Shown here in pieces: positions 27,133 to 37,129 of a stretch of DNA of 64,000 nt. The notes beneath the pieces were generated by a model that did not search any database, had not been told where the DNA came from, and was given only the letters and a program-made list of their open reading frames with translations. The DNA is from Maribacter aestuarii (lineage in GTDB: Bacteria > Bacteroidota > Bacteroidia > Flavobacteriales > Flavobacteriaceae), in assembly GCF_027474845.2 (NCBI RefSeq), contig NZ_CP107031.2, positions 1,874,501 to 1,938,500 on the forward strand. The letters are read 5' to 3'. Position 1 is the stretch's first letter; each line of letters starts with the position of its first letter. The position numbers and the translations under genes were made by a program.

Positions 27133-28344
27133 TTAATATTCGTCCAAATGTTCGGGGTACAGAAAATTATTATAAGGAAAACGAGTTACATGTATCTCCC
27201 TGACTTCATCGTAGACCCGTTTTCTAAATTCGTCCAGATTTTCTTTGTTCAAAGCAGAAATAAATAGCGCCCTGTCCCCAACCTTTTCCATCCAGGTCTT
27301 TTTCCAATCGGCTATGGTAAAATGTGCGGATGTGCGTTCCGTAATCAGATCGTCCTCGTCTATTTCTTCGTTCTGATATTGGTCAATTTTATTAAAAACC
27401 ATTATGGTCTTTTTATCCCCACTTTTTATTTCAACAAGAATTTGATTCACAGAATCTATATGCTCTTCAAACTGTGGATGCGAAATATCCACCACATGTA
27501 AGAGTAGGTCCGCTTCCCGAACCTCGTCCAACGTGCTTTTAAAACTTTCTACGAGTTGCGTGGGCAGTTTTCGGATAAAACCAACGGTATCACTCAATAA
27601 AAAGGGAAGATTGCCTATGACCACTTTTCGCACGGTTGTATCTAAAGTTGCGAACAGTTTGTTTTCGGCAAATACATCGCTTTTGCTGATAACGTTCATT
27701 AGGGTTGATTTGCCCACATTCGTATACCCAACAAGCGCCACTCTTACCAAGGCACCACGGTTGCCCCGTTGCGTCTCCATCTGCCGGTCTATTTTTAAGA
27801 GCTTCTTTTTTAGCAGGGAAATGCGATCACGTACAATACGCCTATCCGTCTCAATTTCCGTTTCACCGGGACCTCGCATACCAATACCCCCTCTTTGGCG
27901 CTCCAAGTGCGTCCATAGGCCGGTTAGTCTAGGTAACAAATACTCATATTGCGCTAACTCCACCTGCGTTCGGGCATAGCTCGTCTGGGCACGCTGCGCA
28001 AAAATATCTAGGATCAGACTGGTACGATCAATAATTTTACAGCGGAGCTGTTTTTCAATATTACGTTGCTGTGCGGGAGTAAGCTCATCATCAAAAATAA
28101 CCGAACCGATTTCATGCTCTTTCACATACTGTTCAACTTCTTCCATCTTACCACTACCTATAAGTGTTTTAGGATTTTGAATGTCCATGCGTTGCACGAA
28201 GCGTTTGGTTACTTCCCCACCGGCGGTATAGGTCAGAAATTCTAACTCATCCAGATATTCGCTTACTTTTTCTTCATTCTGTTCCTTGTTGATAATACCA
28301 ACAAGGACTGCCTTCTCGTAATCTATAGTTGTCTTTTCTAACAT
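27133..28344 (-). CDS. hflX: GTPase HflX
   Basis: 403 residues from the ATG at 28344 (MLEKTTIDYEKAVLVGI); the open frame extends to 28377 without good reason. The N-terminal HflX domain (about 1-170) has the Gly-rich GSGKMEEVEQY and FDDELTPAQQRN motifs and the linker RQRGGIGMRGPGETEIETDRR. The GTPase domain shows G1 VALVGYTNVGKSTL, G3 DTVGFIRKLP and G4 FNKIDQ. HflX splits or rescues stalled 70S ribosomes under stress. Monocistronic and divergent from the next gene. Confidence 0.96.
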   Translation of the reverse strand: MLEKTTIDYEKAVLVGIINKEQNEEKVSEYLDELEFLTYTAGGEVTKRFVQRMDIQNPKTLIGSGKMEEVEQYVKEHEIGSVIFDDELTPAQQRNIEKQLRCKIIDRTSLILDIFAQRAQTSYARTQVELAQYEYLLPRLTGLWTHLERQRGGIGMRGPGETEIETDRRIVRDRISLLKKKLLKIDRQMETQRGNRGALVRVALVGYTNVGKSTLMNVISKSDVFAENKLFATLDTTVRKVVIGNLPFLLSDTVGFIRKLPTQLVESFKSTLDEVREADLLLHVVDISHPQFEEHIDSVNQILVEIKSGDKKTIMVFNKIDQYQNEEIDEDDLITERTSAHFTIADWKKTWMEKVGDRALFISALNKENLDEFRKRVYDEVREIHVTRFPYNNFLYPEHLDEY

Positions 28345-28418
28345 AGTATGGTAAAGCGCAAAATTAAGCAAAATCACCCAAGCTATTTTATTAAATTTAT
28401 TGACCTTATAAAACCCAC

Positions 28419-29402
28419 ATGCGTTTTTCCTTATTTAAGAAAATGAAAAAAAATGAGCAGTTATATACTGTGGCATTTTACAACCTGGAAAATCTGTTTG
28501 ATGCGGAAAATAATGAAAGGACGCTGGACGATGATTTCACGCCCGAAGGTTTTAAAAAATGGACACCTAAGCGTTATGAAAAAAAACTGTCCAAAGTTGC
28601 CAAAACCATATTCGGGATAGGGAAGCCAAATAATCCGAATCCTCCCGTACTGGTAGGTGTTGCAGAAGCTGAAAATAAAACCGTCCTACAAGATTTGGTG
28701 CAGAAGCACCCCTTGAATCCCATTTCCTATAAGTTTGTGCATTACGAATCGCCTGATGAAAGGGGTATAGATACGGCGCTATTGTATAATCCTAAATATT
28801 TTGAGGTAATACATGCCGAGCCCATGGCCTTAATGATCAAAAACCTGGACGGAGTAAGGGATACCACTCGGGACATACTTTATGTAAAAGGAAGACTGAA
28901 CGGTGAAGAAATGCACGTGTTCGTAAACCATTGGCCGTCTAGATGGGAAGGCAATGAAGCTACGGAATATAAAAGAATCAGGGCAGCGGAGGTTATTCGA
29001 GGGAAAATGAAGGGTATTGACAACCACTACAAGGAGCCCAATTTTATAATTATGGGTGATTTTAACGACGATCCAGATTCGGCCAGCATTCAAGAACTAA
29101 TTGCAGATTCCAGTCTCTATAACCCCATGGAGAAACTACATGCACCTGGCAAAAGGGGAAGCTCCAATTATAAAAAGACGTGGAGTCTTTTTGATCAGAT
29201 AATAATTTCGCATAGCTTTCTCAATTATCAAAAACGAACGCACAGTTTTAGAGAAGCCAATATCTATGATGAGGTACACTTGAAAGAACACGACGGGAAG
29301 TACGAGGGAAGTCCTTTTAGAACTTATGCGGGACGTAAATATCTGGGAGGGTATAGTGATCATTTTCCAGTTTACATCATTTTAAAGTATAATGATAATT
29401 GA
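28419..29402 (+). CDS. Endonuclease/exonuclease/phosphatase-fold protein
   Basis: 327 residues. EEP-fold motifs in order: VAFYNLENLFD, a Glu in VAEAENK, HWPSRWEGN, MGDFNDDPDS and the C-terminal SDHFPVY. These make up the metal-dependent phosphoesterase site shared by nucleases and phosphatases, and GDFNDDP and SDH are the diagnostic pieces. No signal peptide is evident, so cytoplasmic. The second Met (MKKNE, 28443) is an alternative start. Divergent from hflX. The substrate cannot be told. Confidence 0.9.
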   Translation: MRFSLFKKMKKNEQLYTVAFYNLENLFDAENNERTLDDDFTPEGFKKWTPKRYEKKLSKVAKTIFGIGKPNNPNPPVLVGVAEAENKTVLQDLVQKHPLNPISYKFVHYESPDERGIDTALLYNPKYFEVIHAEPMALMIKNLDGVRDTTRDILYVKGRLNGEEMHVFVNHWPSRWEGNEATEYKRIRAAEVIRGKMKGIDNHYKEPNFIIMGDFNDDPDSASIQELIADSSLYNPMEKLHAPGKRGSSNYKKTWSLFDQIIISHSFLNYQKRTHSFREANIYDEVHLKEHDGKYEGSPFRTYAGRKYLGGYSDHFPVYIILKYNDN

Positions 29403-29529
29403 ATACTTCCAGGTAATCCTTAGTCTAATTTTATAAGAAATTACTTACAAACATCAGAAATCAGCACTTTCACAACAACAAACCGGGTCTGTTTAGGTAT
29501 TTCGTCGAATAATTAAAACTTTTAGTCGA

Positions 29530-29556
29530 TTGAATCGTAGGTATAATTTATGTTTG
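29530..29556 (+). promoter_or_regulatory. Bacteroidota-type promoter for the S8 peptidase
   Basis: TTG at 29530-29532 and TATGTTTG at 29549-29556 (TAnnTTTG) lie upstream of the start at 29590, with 16 bases between them. Confidence 0.5.
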
Positions 29557-29589
29557 TAGTCCAAATCTTACAAATTAACTTGATAACCT

Positions 29590-31800
29590 ATGGACTACCA
29601 AAAACCTACGAACAATGGGATTAGATTTTTAAGCGTCCCATTGTTCTTTTTTTTCGTTTCTTCCTTAACATGGTCACAGTCGGATAAATTAAAGACTCTT
29701 ATTAATAAGGATTACGACTTTACCAAAATAGGTAAAATGCATGTTGACCTTGAGTTTGACTATGAGCGCAACAGGGCAAAAACTTTGGAACTGGCCAAGC
29801 ATAATAATTGGAAGCTAAAGGAGACCTTACCTGGCGGAAAAAAAATAGAGCTTCAAGAAGTCGGTGAGGACGGAACTCCTATCTTTTATGAAACTTATGC
29901 TGATGATGCCAGTCAAGTATCCAGGGCAAACACACTTCATACCAATGGTATTATGGAATTGGATTTGGACGGAGCAGGAATGCAGGTGGGCGTATGGGAT
30001 GCCGGGGTTGTTAGAGCTACCCATCAAGAGTACGACGTACGTGCTATCATCGCGGACGGGAGTGAAGATATAGACGCGCACGCTACCTTGGTTACTGGCA
30101 GTATCATTTCTTCGGGTATTAAAAAAGAGGCAAAGGGTGTTGCATATAGGGCAAATGTATTATCACATGACTGGACTAGGGATAAATTGGAAGTTACCGA
30201 GGCAGCTGCTAACGGACTTTTGCTTTCCAACCACTCCTACGGTATCAAAACGGATAGGGTACCGGATTGGTACTTTGGTTCTTATATCAAAGTAGCGCGG
30301 GACTGGGACAGAATAATGTTTAATGCTCCCTACTATTTAATGGTTACCGCTGCAGGTAATGCACAACATAGAAATGATAACGAAACTCCTATATACGGGA
30401 CCAGTAGAGATGGGTTTGATGTGTTATTGGGTTTTACCTTGGCAAAAAACGGACTTACCGTTGCTGGTGCGAATACCAAGATTGATCGTAATGGAAATTT
30501 AAAGGAGGCCGATGTATCTGCCTACAGCAGTTTTGGTCCCGTGGACGATGGTAGAATTAAGCCAGATTTGGCGGGGAACGGTTCTTCAATTCTATCCACA
30601 TCGTCAACCAACAATACAAGTTATAACGTGTCTTCCGGTACTTCCATGGCAGCCCCGGGCGTCACGGGTTCATTGTTATTGTTACAGCAGTACAACGAGC
30701 AGCTTTACGAAGCCTATTTAAAAGCGGCTACGTTAAAGGGACTTGCTTTACATACTGCCGATGATGTTACTACCAAAGGACCTGATTACAAAATGGGATG
30801 GGGAGTTATAAATGTTAAGACAGCTGCGGAAGTTTTGTTGAACAAAGAATTCACGACCCATATTTCTGAGGAAACATTGATAGAAGGGGATACTTTTACA
30901 ATGACGGTAGAGGCGAATGGGAACGAAACATTGATGGCCTCGATCTCTTGGACAGATCCTGAGTCTGAATTCATCAATAGAGGTACACTTAACGACAAAA
31001 CCGCCGCTCTTGTGAATGATTTGGACATCCGTATCTCCCAAGATGGCAAAACATTTTTTCCATGGAAATTGAACCCCGCTCAAGCCAGTGCACCGGCTAC
31101 ACAAGGAGATAATCTGGTCGATCCTTTTGAACGTATTGAAATACCTAACGCCAAAGGTTCTTATACGATTGAAATTACCCACAAGGGGGCGATTACAAAT
31201 GGTACTCAAGACTTTTCGTTAATCGTTTCTGGTGTGGCCGTTACCCAGTGTAGTGTAATTGCTCCGGAGGATATTACCCTTAGCGATGCCTCAACCGAAG
31301 GGCTTCACATAAATTGGGGAGAAATTGTTGACGGTCTTTACGAAGTACAATACAAAAAGGCAACAGATCAAAATTGGGTAACGGACTATGCCGGGGGCAA
31401 CACTTTCTTATTAAACGACTTGGTTGAAAATCAAGATTATGTAGTACGACTTAGAACCTTTTGCTCACAGAACATAGCCTCGGAATATACCCAGGAATAT
31501 CAATTTAAATTTTTAGGAGAAGAAACTGTTGTAGGCCCTTTGGACAACAATGAAGTATTAAACCTTTCTTCGGAAATTAATTTCTCCGTGTACCCTAATC
31601 CCGCAGTAAACCAGATTTCCTTAAATACTGAGGTTAGTGATACGGCTATGTATCGGATTATATCCGCCTCTGGAATTGAACTAAAACTTGGTGAAGCCAA
31701 GTCGGCAAAAATTAATGTGTCCGATTTAGCTACGGGTATATACATACTACAAATACAGGATTTCGGAGTTAAAAAAAGTGCGAAGTTCTATAAAAATTAA
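29590..31800 (+). CDS. Secreted S8 family serine peptidase with T9SS sorting domain
   Basis: 736 residues. Signal peptide at 1-30. The subtilase catalytic triad is visible: Asp137 (VGVWDAG), His164 (DAHATLV) and Ser near residue 351 (SSGTSMAAPG). After the catalytic domain come a P-domain-like beta region (about 430-550), a fibronectin type III domain (about 560-645) and a T9SS type A tail beginning SVYPNPAVNQISLN and ending KSAKFYKN. The tail targets it to the type IX secretion system for export or surface attachment. Probably a degradative extracellular protease. A terminator-like stem follows at 31846. Confidence 0.95.
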   Translation: MDYQKPTNNGIRFLSVPLFFFFVSSLTWSQSDKLKTLINKDYDFTKIGKMHVDLEFDYERNRAKTLELAKHNNWKLKETLPGGKKIELQEVGEDGTPIFYETYADDASQVSRANTLHTNGIMELDLDGAGMQVGVWDAGVVRATHQEYDVRAIIADGSEDIDAHATLVTGSIISSGIKKEAKGVAYRANVLSHDWTRDKLEVTEAAANGLLLSNHSYGIKTDRVPDWYFGSYIKVARDWDRIMFNAPYYLMVTAAGNAQHRNDNETPIYGTSRDGFDVLLGFTLAKNGLTVAGANTKIDRNGNLKEADVSAYSSFGPVDDGRIKPDLAGNGSSILSTSSTNNTSYNVSSGTSMAAPGVTGSLLLLQQYNEQLYEAYLKAATLKGLALHTADDVTTKGPDYKMGWGVINVKTAAEVLLNKEFTTHISEETLIEGDTFTMTVEANGNETLMASISWTDPESEFINRGTLNDKTAALVNDLDIRISQDGKTFFPWKLNPAQASAPATQGDNLVDPFERIEIPNAKGSYTIEITHKGAITNGTQDFSLIVSGVAVTQCSVIAPEDITLSDASTEGLHINWGEIVDGLYEVQYKKATDQNWVTDYAGGNTFLLNDLVENQDYVVRLRTFCSQNIASEYTQEYQFKFLGEETVVGPLDNNEVLNLSSEINFSVYPNPAVNQISLNTEVSDTAMYRIISASGIELKLGEAKSAKINVSDLATGIYILQIQDFGVKKSAKFYKN

Positions 31801-31845
31801 AAGAGCTGTTAGTTCCCTCGATACCTTTTTATAAAATAACCAGTT

Positions 31846-31880
31846 ACCAATGGACCCGATAAGGTTTCTATTGGTTTTTT
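31846..31880 (+). terminator. Terminator-like hairpin after the S8 peptidase
   Basis: ACCAAT (31846-31851) pairs with ATTGGT (31870-31875), followed by a T-run. Confidence 0.5.
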
Positions 31881-32235
31881 GCCAAATTCTTTTATAATTT
31901 TTAAAACTTCACATGATTTTTTTCACAACTGAATTTCTAAAATATTAATTCTCAGTTTTGGTATCACAATCATATAATTACCGAGCCATTAAAGAAGTGA
32001 CTAGTAATAGTGTAGTCTTTTATTTCTTACAATAAACTTTAATTACTTTTCAAATATTCTGATAAAATAAATAGGATAATTTTATCTGTTTGTAAATCTG
32101 GTTTGGTTTTTAAACAGCCAAAACTCCTATACGACTAGTGCAATTGTCAATACAACAAATTACTCTGTTTTTCAACTAAGATTATGAGGTTCATTTCTCG
32201 TTTTATATAACTTTACTTTACAAAAGTAAAATAAA
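31881..32235. other. AT-rich intergenic region
   Basis: About 355 bases, very AT-rich, without an open frame or clear repeat. A TATAACTTTA box about 30 bases ahead of the next gene resembles a -7 element and probably drives the deacetylase/formyltransferase pair. Confidence 0.5.
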
Positions 32236-33219
32236 ATGAATAACGGCTCTTTTGTAATATCGCTGGATTTTGAGTTAATGTGGGGAGTTAGGGACAATCG
32301 AACTATTGATAGCTACGGAGCAAATGTTGAAGGTGTTCGAATTGCCCTTCCTATGATGCTTGAACTTTTTAGGAAATATAATATCAAAGCCACTTTTGCC
32401 ACTGTGGGATTTTTATTCGCAAAGACAAAAAAGGAGTTATTGGCATATGTGCCAGTTAACAAACCAGCTTACGCAAATAATAATCTTTCACCCTATAATG
32501 GATATTTTGAGTTACTAAAAAATTCTGAATCTGAAGATAATTATCATTATGGATTTTCTTTAATTAATATGTTAAAACAATATCCAGAACAAGAGATAGC
32601 ATCTCATACCTTTTCTCATTATTACTGCTTGGAACCTGGACAAACAGCAAAAGCTTTTGAAGAAGATTTAAAATCTGCTATTGCAATCGCAAGGAAGAAT
32701 CAAGTAAACCTTAAAAGCTTGGTTTTTCCTAGAAATCAGTTTAACAAGGACTATTTAAAAATATGTTCTAATTTAGGTATTACGAGTTTTAGAGGTAATG
32801 AAAATGCCAAATACTACAAAGCTGTCCCTGGAGCTGGAGATACTATGGTTAAAAAAATAATTAGAATTGTGGACATGTATTTAAACTTATCGGGTCATAA
32901 CCTATCAGATTTAGGCACAATTTCAAAGACATTTCCCTACAATATTCCATCAAGCCGATTTTTAAGACCATATAATAGTAAACTTCGCCTTTTCGAGATT
33001 CTGCGATTAATTCGCATAAAAAGGAGTATGACTTATGCAGCAAAGAATAGCAAAGTATATCATTTATGGTGGCATCCTCATAACTTTGGACAAAATCAGA
33101 AAATGAATTTCAAAATTCTGGAAGCTATATTACAGCATTACCAGTTTTTATCAAGTAAATATAATTTTGAGAGTATGACAATGAACGAGATAACCGCACG
33201 CATAGAGAAACTGAAATAA
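32236..33219 (+). CDS. Polysaccharide deacetylase family (NodB-like) protein
   Basis: 327 residues. The NodB-type metal site is seen as FVISLDFELMWG near residues 6-17 and SHTFSHYYC at about 128-136 (His-x(3)-His), and IKATFATVGFLF is the family strand. These enzymes remove N- or O-acetyl groups from polysaccharides or act in sugar modification. No signal peptide, so action on a cytoplasmic precursor is more likely than on cell wall. A formyltransferase gene starts 3 bases after it, so the two form one operon. The pair is more AT-rich than the surrounding core genes. Confidence 0.88.
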   Translation: MNNGSFVISLDFELMWGVRDNRTIDSYGANVEGVRIALPMMLELFRKYNIKATFATVGFLFAKTKKELLAYVPVNKPAYANNNLSPYNGYFELLKNSESEDNYHYGFSLINMLKQYPEQEIASHTFSHYYCLEPGQTAKAFEEDLKSAIAIARKNQVNLKSLVFPRNQFNKDYLKICSNLGITSFRGNENAKYYKAVPGAGDTMVKKIIRIVDMYLNLSGHNLSDLGTISKTFPYNIPSSRFLRPYNSKLRLFEILRLIRIKRSMTYAAKNSKVYHLWWHPHNFGQNQKMNFKILEAILQHYQFLSSKYNFESMTMNEITARIEKLK

Positions 33220-33222
33220 GTC

Positions 33223-33993
33223 ATGAATAAGAGAATAATAATGATTGCTGGTAAGGGCAGTTCCACATTTAAAGTATACAATGCCTTAAACCTGAGATTT
33301 AATATTGAAATGTTAATTGTTGAAAATAATCCAAGCACAAAAAAGTTCCTAGCACGAAGAGCAAAAAGGCTAGGTTATTTCAAGGTATTTGGTCAAGTTT
33401 TATTTCAAGCAATAGCTCAGAAAATATTAAATATGACTTCTAAGAAGAGAATAGCTGAGATTACTGAAAAATATGGTTTTGATTCTACACCTCCAAGACG
33501 AGAAAAACTTGTTGAAATCAACTCTATAAATGACAATGCTTCAATAGAATTACTTAAGGAATTGAACCCGGATATTATTATAGTTAATGGAACGAGAATC
33601 ATTGGCAAGAATGTATTGGAAAATATAAATGCAACCTTTATTAATACACATGCAGGTATCACCCCAAAGTATAGAGGATGTCATGGCGGATATTGGTCTT
33701 TGGTTAACAATGATATAGGTCATTGTGGAGTAACAGTTCATTTGGTAGACAAAGGAATCGATACAGGAGAAGTCATTTATCAAGCTCTAATTCGGCCTGA
33801 AAAAAAGGATAATTTTATTACGTACACTTACTTGCAACTAGGTGAGGGCATTAAAATAATGAAAAATGCGATTAGTGATGAACTAGCTGGAAATTTAAGA
33901 ACAATTTCTCCAATGACAAATGAGAGTAAACTATGGCATCACCCTACTATTTGGTTCTATTTGTATAATCGTATTTGTAAAGGAATAAAATAA
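33223..33993 (+). CDS. Formyltransferase-fold protein (sugar N-formyltransferase-like)
   Basis: 256 residues. The formyltransferase catalytic Asn-His-Asp set is visible in INTHAGITPKYRG (Asn and His about residues 141-143) and the downstream Asp in DKGIDTGEVI. This is the 10-formyl-tetrahydrofolate-dependent transferase fold shared by Fmt, ArnA and sugar formyltransferases. It is too short and lacks the C-terminal domain of Fmt. The operon with a NodB-type deacetylase suggests deacetylation of an amino sugar followed by N-formylation in surface polysaccharide synthesis; that pathway is inference. Confidence 0.85.
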   Translation: MNKRIIMIAGKGSSTFKVYNALNLRFNIEMLIVENNPSTKKFLARRAKRLGYFKVFGQVLFQAIAQKILNMTSKKRIAEITEKYGFDSTPPRREKLVEINSINDNASIELLKELNPDIIIVNGTRIIGKNVLENINATFINTHAGITPKYRGCHGGYWSLVNNDIGHCGVTVHLVDKGIDTGEVIYQALIRPEKKDNFITYTYLQLGEGIKIMKNAISDELAGNLRTISPMTNESKLWHHPTIWFYLYNRICKGIK

Positions 33994-33998
33994 GCATT

Positions 33999-34721
33999 TC
34001 AAATTACCATTACTTTTTTTATTTCACTTTCTTCCAAAAGTGCCTCGTTCCGCAGTCTGAGAAAAACTTGGGCCGTGGTTACCACATCCAGTTCACAGTA
34101 GGTAATGATACGATCTATATCCTTTTCCTTATAGTAAACATCACGTACCATGCTGCCATCTATATCTTCTTTTGGGGAAGGGATTCCAAGGATACGCGCC
34201 ATAAGCTTTAAAGAAGTATAGTGTTTGTAATCTCCAAACTTCCACAGATCCATGGTGTCCAAATGGGGAACTTCCCATGGTTTTTTGCCGAAAAGGTCCA
34301 GCTTATAGGGTAAAGAGATACCATGAATAATCATTCTTCTGGCAATATAAGGGAAGTCAAATTCCTTACCATTATGTGCGCAAAGTAAGTTTTTGGCCTG
34401 ACTAAAATGCCCGTTCAAAAGGTTTTTAAAATCTTTGAGCAGCTTGGCTTCATCACCATGAAAACTGGTTACCCTAAAGTTTTTGGTTTCTCCGACAAGC
34501 TTAAAATATCCTACGGAAATACATATTATTTTCCCAAATTCAGCCCAAATCCCACCGCGGTCATAAAACTCTTCCGGTGTAAATTCATCTTTTCGCTGGT
34601 ATTTGGTCTTTTGTTCCCACAGTTCTTTTTTAGTATCGTCCAAATCCTTGAAATGTTCCAGTTCTGGTACGGTCTCGATATCCAAGAATAAGATATGTTC
34701 TAAGTGCAGTTTGGTAAGCAT
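33999..34721 (-). CDS. Predicted 3'-5' exonuclease of the PolB-like family
   Basis: 240 residues from the ATG at 34721 (MLTKLHLEHILFLDIETVPE); the frame also allows a GTG at 34727. DEDD exonuclease residues are visible: LDIETVPELE at the N-terminus, CAHNGKEFDFPYI in the middle, and ITYCELDVVTTAQVFLRL at the C-terminus. The family is the PolB exonuclease-like type. Probably a cytoplasmic DNA repair or processing nuclease. Convergent with the formyltransferase gene. Confidence 0.92.
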   Translation of the reverse strand: MLTKLHLEHILFLDIETVPELEHFKDLDDTKKELWEQKTKYQRKDEFTPEEFYDRGGIWAEFGKIICISVGYFKLVGETKNFRVTSFHGDEAKLLKDFKNLLNGHFSQAKNLLCAHNGKEFDFPYIARRMIIHGISLPYKLDLFGKKPWEVPHLDTMDLWKFGDYKHYTSLKLMARILGIPSPKEDIDGSMVRDVYYKEKDIDRIITYCELDVVTTAQVFLRLRNEALLEESEIKKVMVI

Positions 34722-34834
34722 GGCCACCGGATTGTTGTTCGTGCCCTTAATTTAGGATATTATTTCGAGACGATGTCCCCAGTGCACCATCAAATAAAGT
34801 TGTACCTTGCTTAAGGACAAATTTTTGCTATGAA

Positions 34835-35974
34835 ATGAGCCCCAACAACACGTTACAGAAGAGCGCGTATTTTACATCTATATTATGGGCCATTCTCCTT
34901 TTTGCAGCTTGCTCTAAGGAAGATGATAATAGTAGGCAGGAAATTACAGCCATTCAGCCTAGTTTTGAAGTGGTAGGGGTAGACTTGGAGGCTACCTATC
35001 AATATAATTATGACGGTACTACAGAAATGGGTACCGTATTTAATCTAACAGACGAAATTGGTGTGCCTTCAGAATTCTTGACCATAAGACAGGTTGGGAG
35101 TGTTATTTCTTTCTATTCCTTTGCGTTCGGTGATTTTTCCTTGTATCAGAAAGATGTGGTAACAGGTGCAACCAATAGTTTTCCTAGTTTCTATACCAAT
35201 ACCCCGCAACGTAGCATCGTTTGGGGCACCAATAATGAAGAAGCTGTTTTTTTCGGGTTCTATAATCCTCAAGGCACTAGGAATCTTGCCGTACGCAAGT
35301 TAACCTTGGGCGACTTGGAAGGAGCCGACCTTCCCTTGGAGTTCAATATAGATGCGTTGTACCAACCGCTTTATGCAGACGGGCGCCTTTTTATAACCTA
35401 CAGATCAAATGACCTACAGTATAAAATTGCTGTCTATGACACCGATAACGGGGTACTGATTTCAACATTGAATTATGGTACTGCATCACCAAGTCTGTTA
35501 ATTGATGAAAATGGTAATCTAGCGGTATTACGTTTTTCTGACGAGTCCGTAACCATTTTGGAAAGACGGGACATTGATGACCTCACTGTGATAGAGGAAA
35601 TCCCTTTGGTATTTGAGCAAACGCTCCCTACCGGACCAATAAATGGGAACCTTATCGGGGCAGAATTCTATTACGAGTATGAATATCAACAACCTTTTGA
35701 GCTTATTAACGGGCCAGCAGTATTTAATATTGATACTGGTGAAAACTTCATTTTAGATGTAGCAGGAATTAAGAACAGGCTGGAAAATGAGCAGGGAATC
35801 TCAATCTATATAATTGCTAGCCAATATGATGAGACGGCAGATGTTTTCCTAGTTTCGTACGGAAAATTCAATACTACACAAACACTAGAAGGAGGAGTTC
35901 TGGCCATTTCTAAAAATGGAGAACTTTTAGCCAATGCCGAGGTGCCCTTTATCCCTGTCTACTTCATTAAATAA
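34835..35974 (+). CDS. Hypothetical lipoprotein with propeller-like repeats
   Basis: 379 residues. Signal peptide with lipobox AAC (Cys26) and an acidic linker. The body has repeated four-strand units (for example YKIAVYDTDNGVLISTLNY, LLIDENGNLAVLRF), suggesting a beta-propeller, but no family is recognised. Last plus-strand gene before the minus-strand accessory region. Confidence 0.75.
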   Translation: MSPNNTLQKSAYFTSILWAILLFAACSKEDDNSRQEITAIQPSFEVVGVDLEATYQYNYDGTTEMGTVFNLTDEIGVPSEFLTIRQVGSVISFYSFAFGDFSLYQKDVVTGATNSFPSFYTNTPQRSIVWGTNNEEAVFFGFYNPQGTRNLAVRKLTLGDLEGADLPLEFNIDALYQPLYADGRLFITYRSNDLQYKIAVYDTDNGVLISTLNYGTASPSLLIDENGNLAVLRFSDESVTILERRDIDDLTVIEEIPLVFEQTLPTGPINGNLIGAEFYYEYEYQQPFELINGPAVFNIDTGENFILDVAGIKNRLENEQGISIYIIASQYDETADVFLVSYGKFNTTQTLEGGVLAISKNGELLANAEVPFIPVYFIK

Positions 35975-36071
35975 ATCACTTTCGTAAATTTCTCAAAAGG
36001 TTTAGTTCCCTTATAACAGAGGGAAGCTGAAGGCAATTCCAATATCGAATTATATTATTGGACCTACAAGC

Positions 36072-36404
36072 TTATTTTAATGGGTCGTGCCCCCAATTTT
36101 TAAGCGAATAGCGCCAGTCAGATTCCTTTAGATCACCACTCGGCTTTTGAGCTTTGTGTCGGGCAATATAGGAATTAACTTTTTGCATATGTCCATAATT
36201 GGAATCGGTTAATTCTGCCTTTTTTGTTCGTTTTATTTTAATGATTTTGCGACCGCTTTTGTGACCAATGGATTCCCCATCGCCGCTATCTTGCCCTACC
36301 GACTTAGATTTTTCAGTATCCAGCCAATCCGCCAATTCAGAGGGTGTCATATTTACATTATCGTAAAAATCATCATAAATATCATCTTTCTTTTCTTCTT
36401 TCAT
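36072..36404 (-). CDS. DUF3140 family protein
   Basis: 110 residues. Recognised by the conserved stretches VNMTPSELADWLDTEKSKSVGQ, GESIGHKSGRKII, HMQKVNSYIARHKAQ and a terminal DWRYSLKNWGHDPLK. The family is widespread in bacteria and sometimes described as DNA-binding, but I know of no firm function. Lowest-coordinate gene in the long run of minus-strand genes. Confidence 0.88.
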   Translation of the reverse strand: MKEEKKDDIYDDFYDNVNMTPSELADWLDTEKSKSVGQDSGDGESIGHKSGRKIIKIKRTKKAELTDSNYGHMQKVNSYIARHKAQKPSGDLKESDWRYSLKNWGHDPLK

Positions 36405-36470
36405 TACTGCTTTTTTTAATCAATTAACGGTTAATAAAAATATGTCCAACCACAACGCTACTTACCATAA

Positions 36471-36905
36471 CTACTGGATTAATGCCCAAGTCTTCTCGTT
36501 GAAAATTAATTCTGTAGAAATATCTATTTCTGTATCTACAATTTCATCAATCTGTTTTTGAAATTCAGGAAAGAATAATTCTTTTAGCAATTTCCATAAC
36601 AGCCTAAATTTTGGCTCGTCTTTAACGCCGACTGCCGTCTTAGTAATAGATTCCTGAATGTGTGAATCGAGTGTTCCCGGCTGATTTAAATATAAACTAT
36701 TTTGAAATGTCAAAAACAGTCCATGTAGACTTACAATAATCTGAAATCTTTCTTCCGAAGTTGTGGATTCAGGGTCTGCCATGAAATTCCAGAATAATCC
36801 ACTTGATTGCGTTTTATTGCTCATTTCAGTATACCATGAAAAAATACTTGCGACCGCACCCACTATCTCAGTGATTATACACATAATTTGAAGTTTGTTT
36901 TTCAT
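36471..36905 (-). CDS. Hypothetical protein with N-terminal membrane helix
   Basis: 144 residues. The start MKNKLQIMCIITEIVGAVASIFSWY looks like a membrane anchor or uncleaved signal. The rest is helical without recognised motifs. Not assigned to a family. Confidence 0.65.
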   Translation of the reverse strand: MKNKLQIMCIITEIVGAVASIFSWYTEMSNKTQSSGLFWNFMADPESTTSEERFQIIVSLHGLFLTFQNSLYLNQPGTLDSHIQESITKTAVGVKDEPKFRLLWKLLKELFFPEFQKQIDEIVDTEIDISTELIFNEKTWALIQ

Positions 36906-37129
36906 ATTTTTTTACGGTAACATGTGTTATAATAATGACAATGGTTTGATGTAAAAAAAGCAATGGCTTAATTGCACTATTATTCCGGCTACTACAGAGC
37001 CAATTTTCTGTTGTCGGGCTTTAATTTTATGTACTAAAATTGCAATTTTCAATACACTTTCTAATAAAGGCCAATGTTAGATACAATTGGGATTGACTGT
37101 GTTCACATGCTAATAAAATTATAATAATA
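36906..37129. other. Intergenic gap with no recognised element
   Basis: 224 AT-rich bases. A single GTTAGAT-like core at about 37076 could be a decayed cassette end, but I find no complementary partner. Confidence 0.3.
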
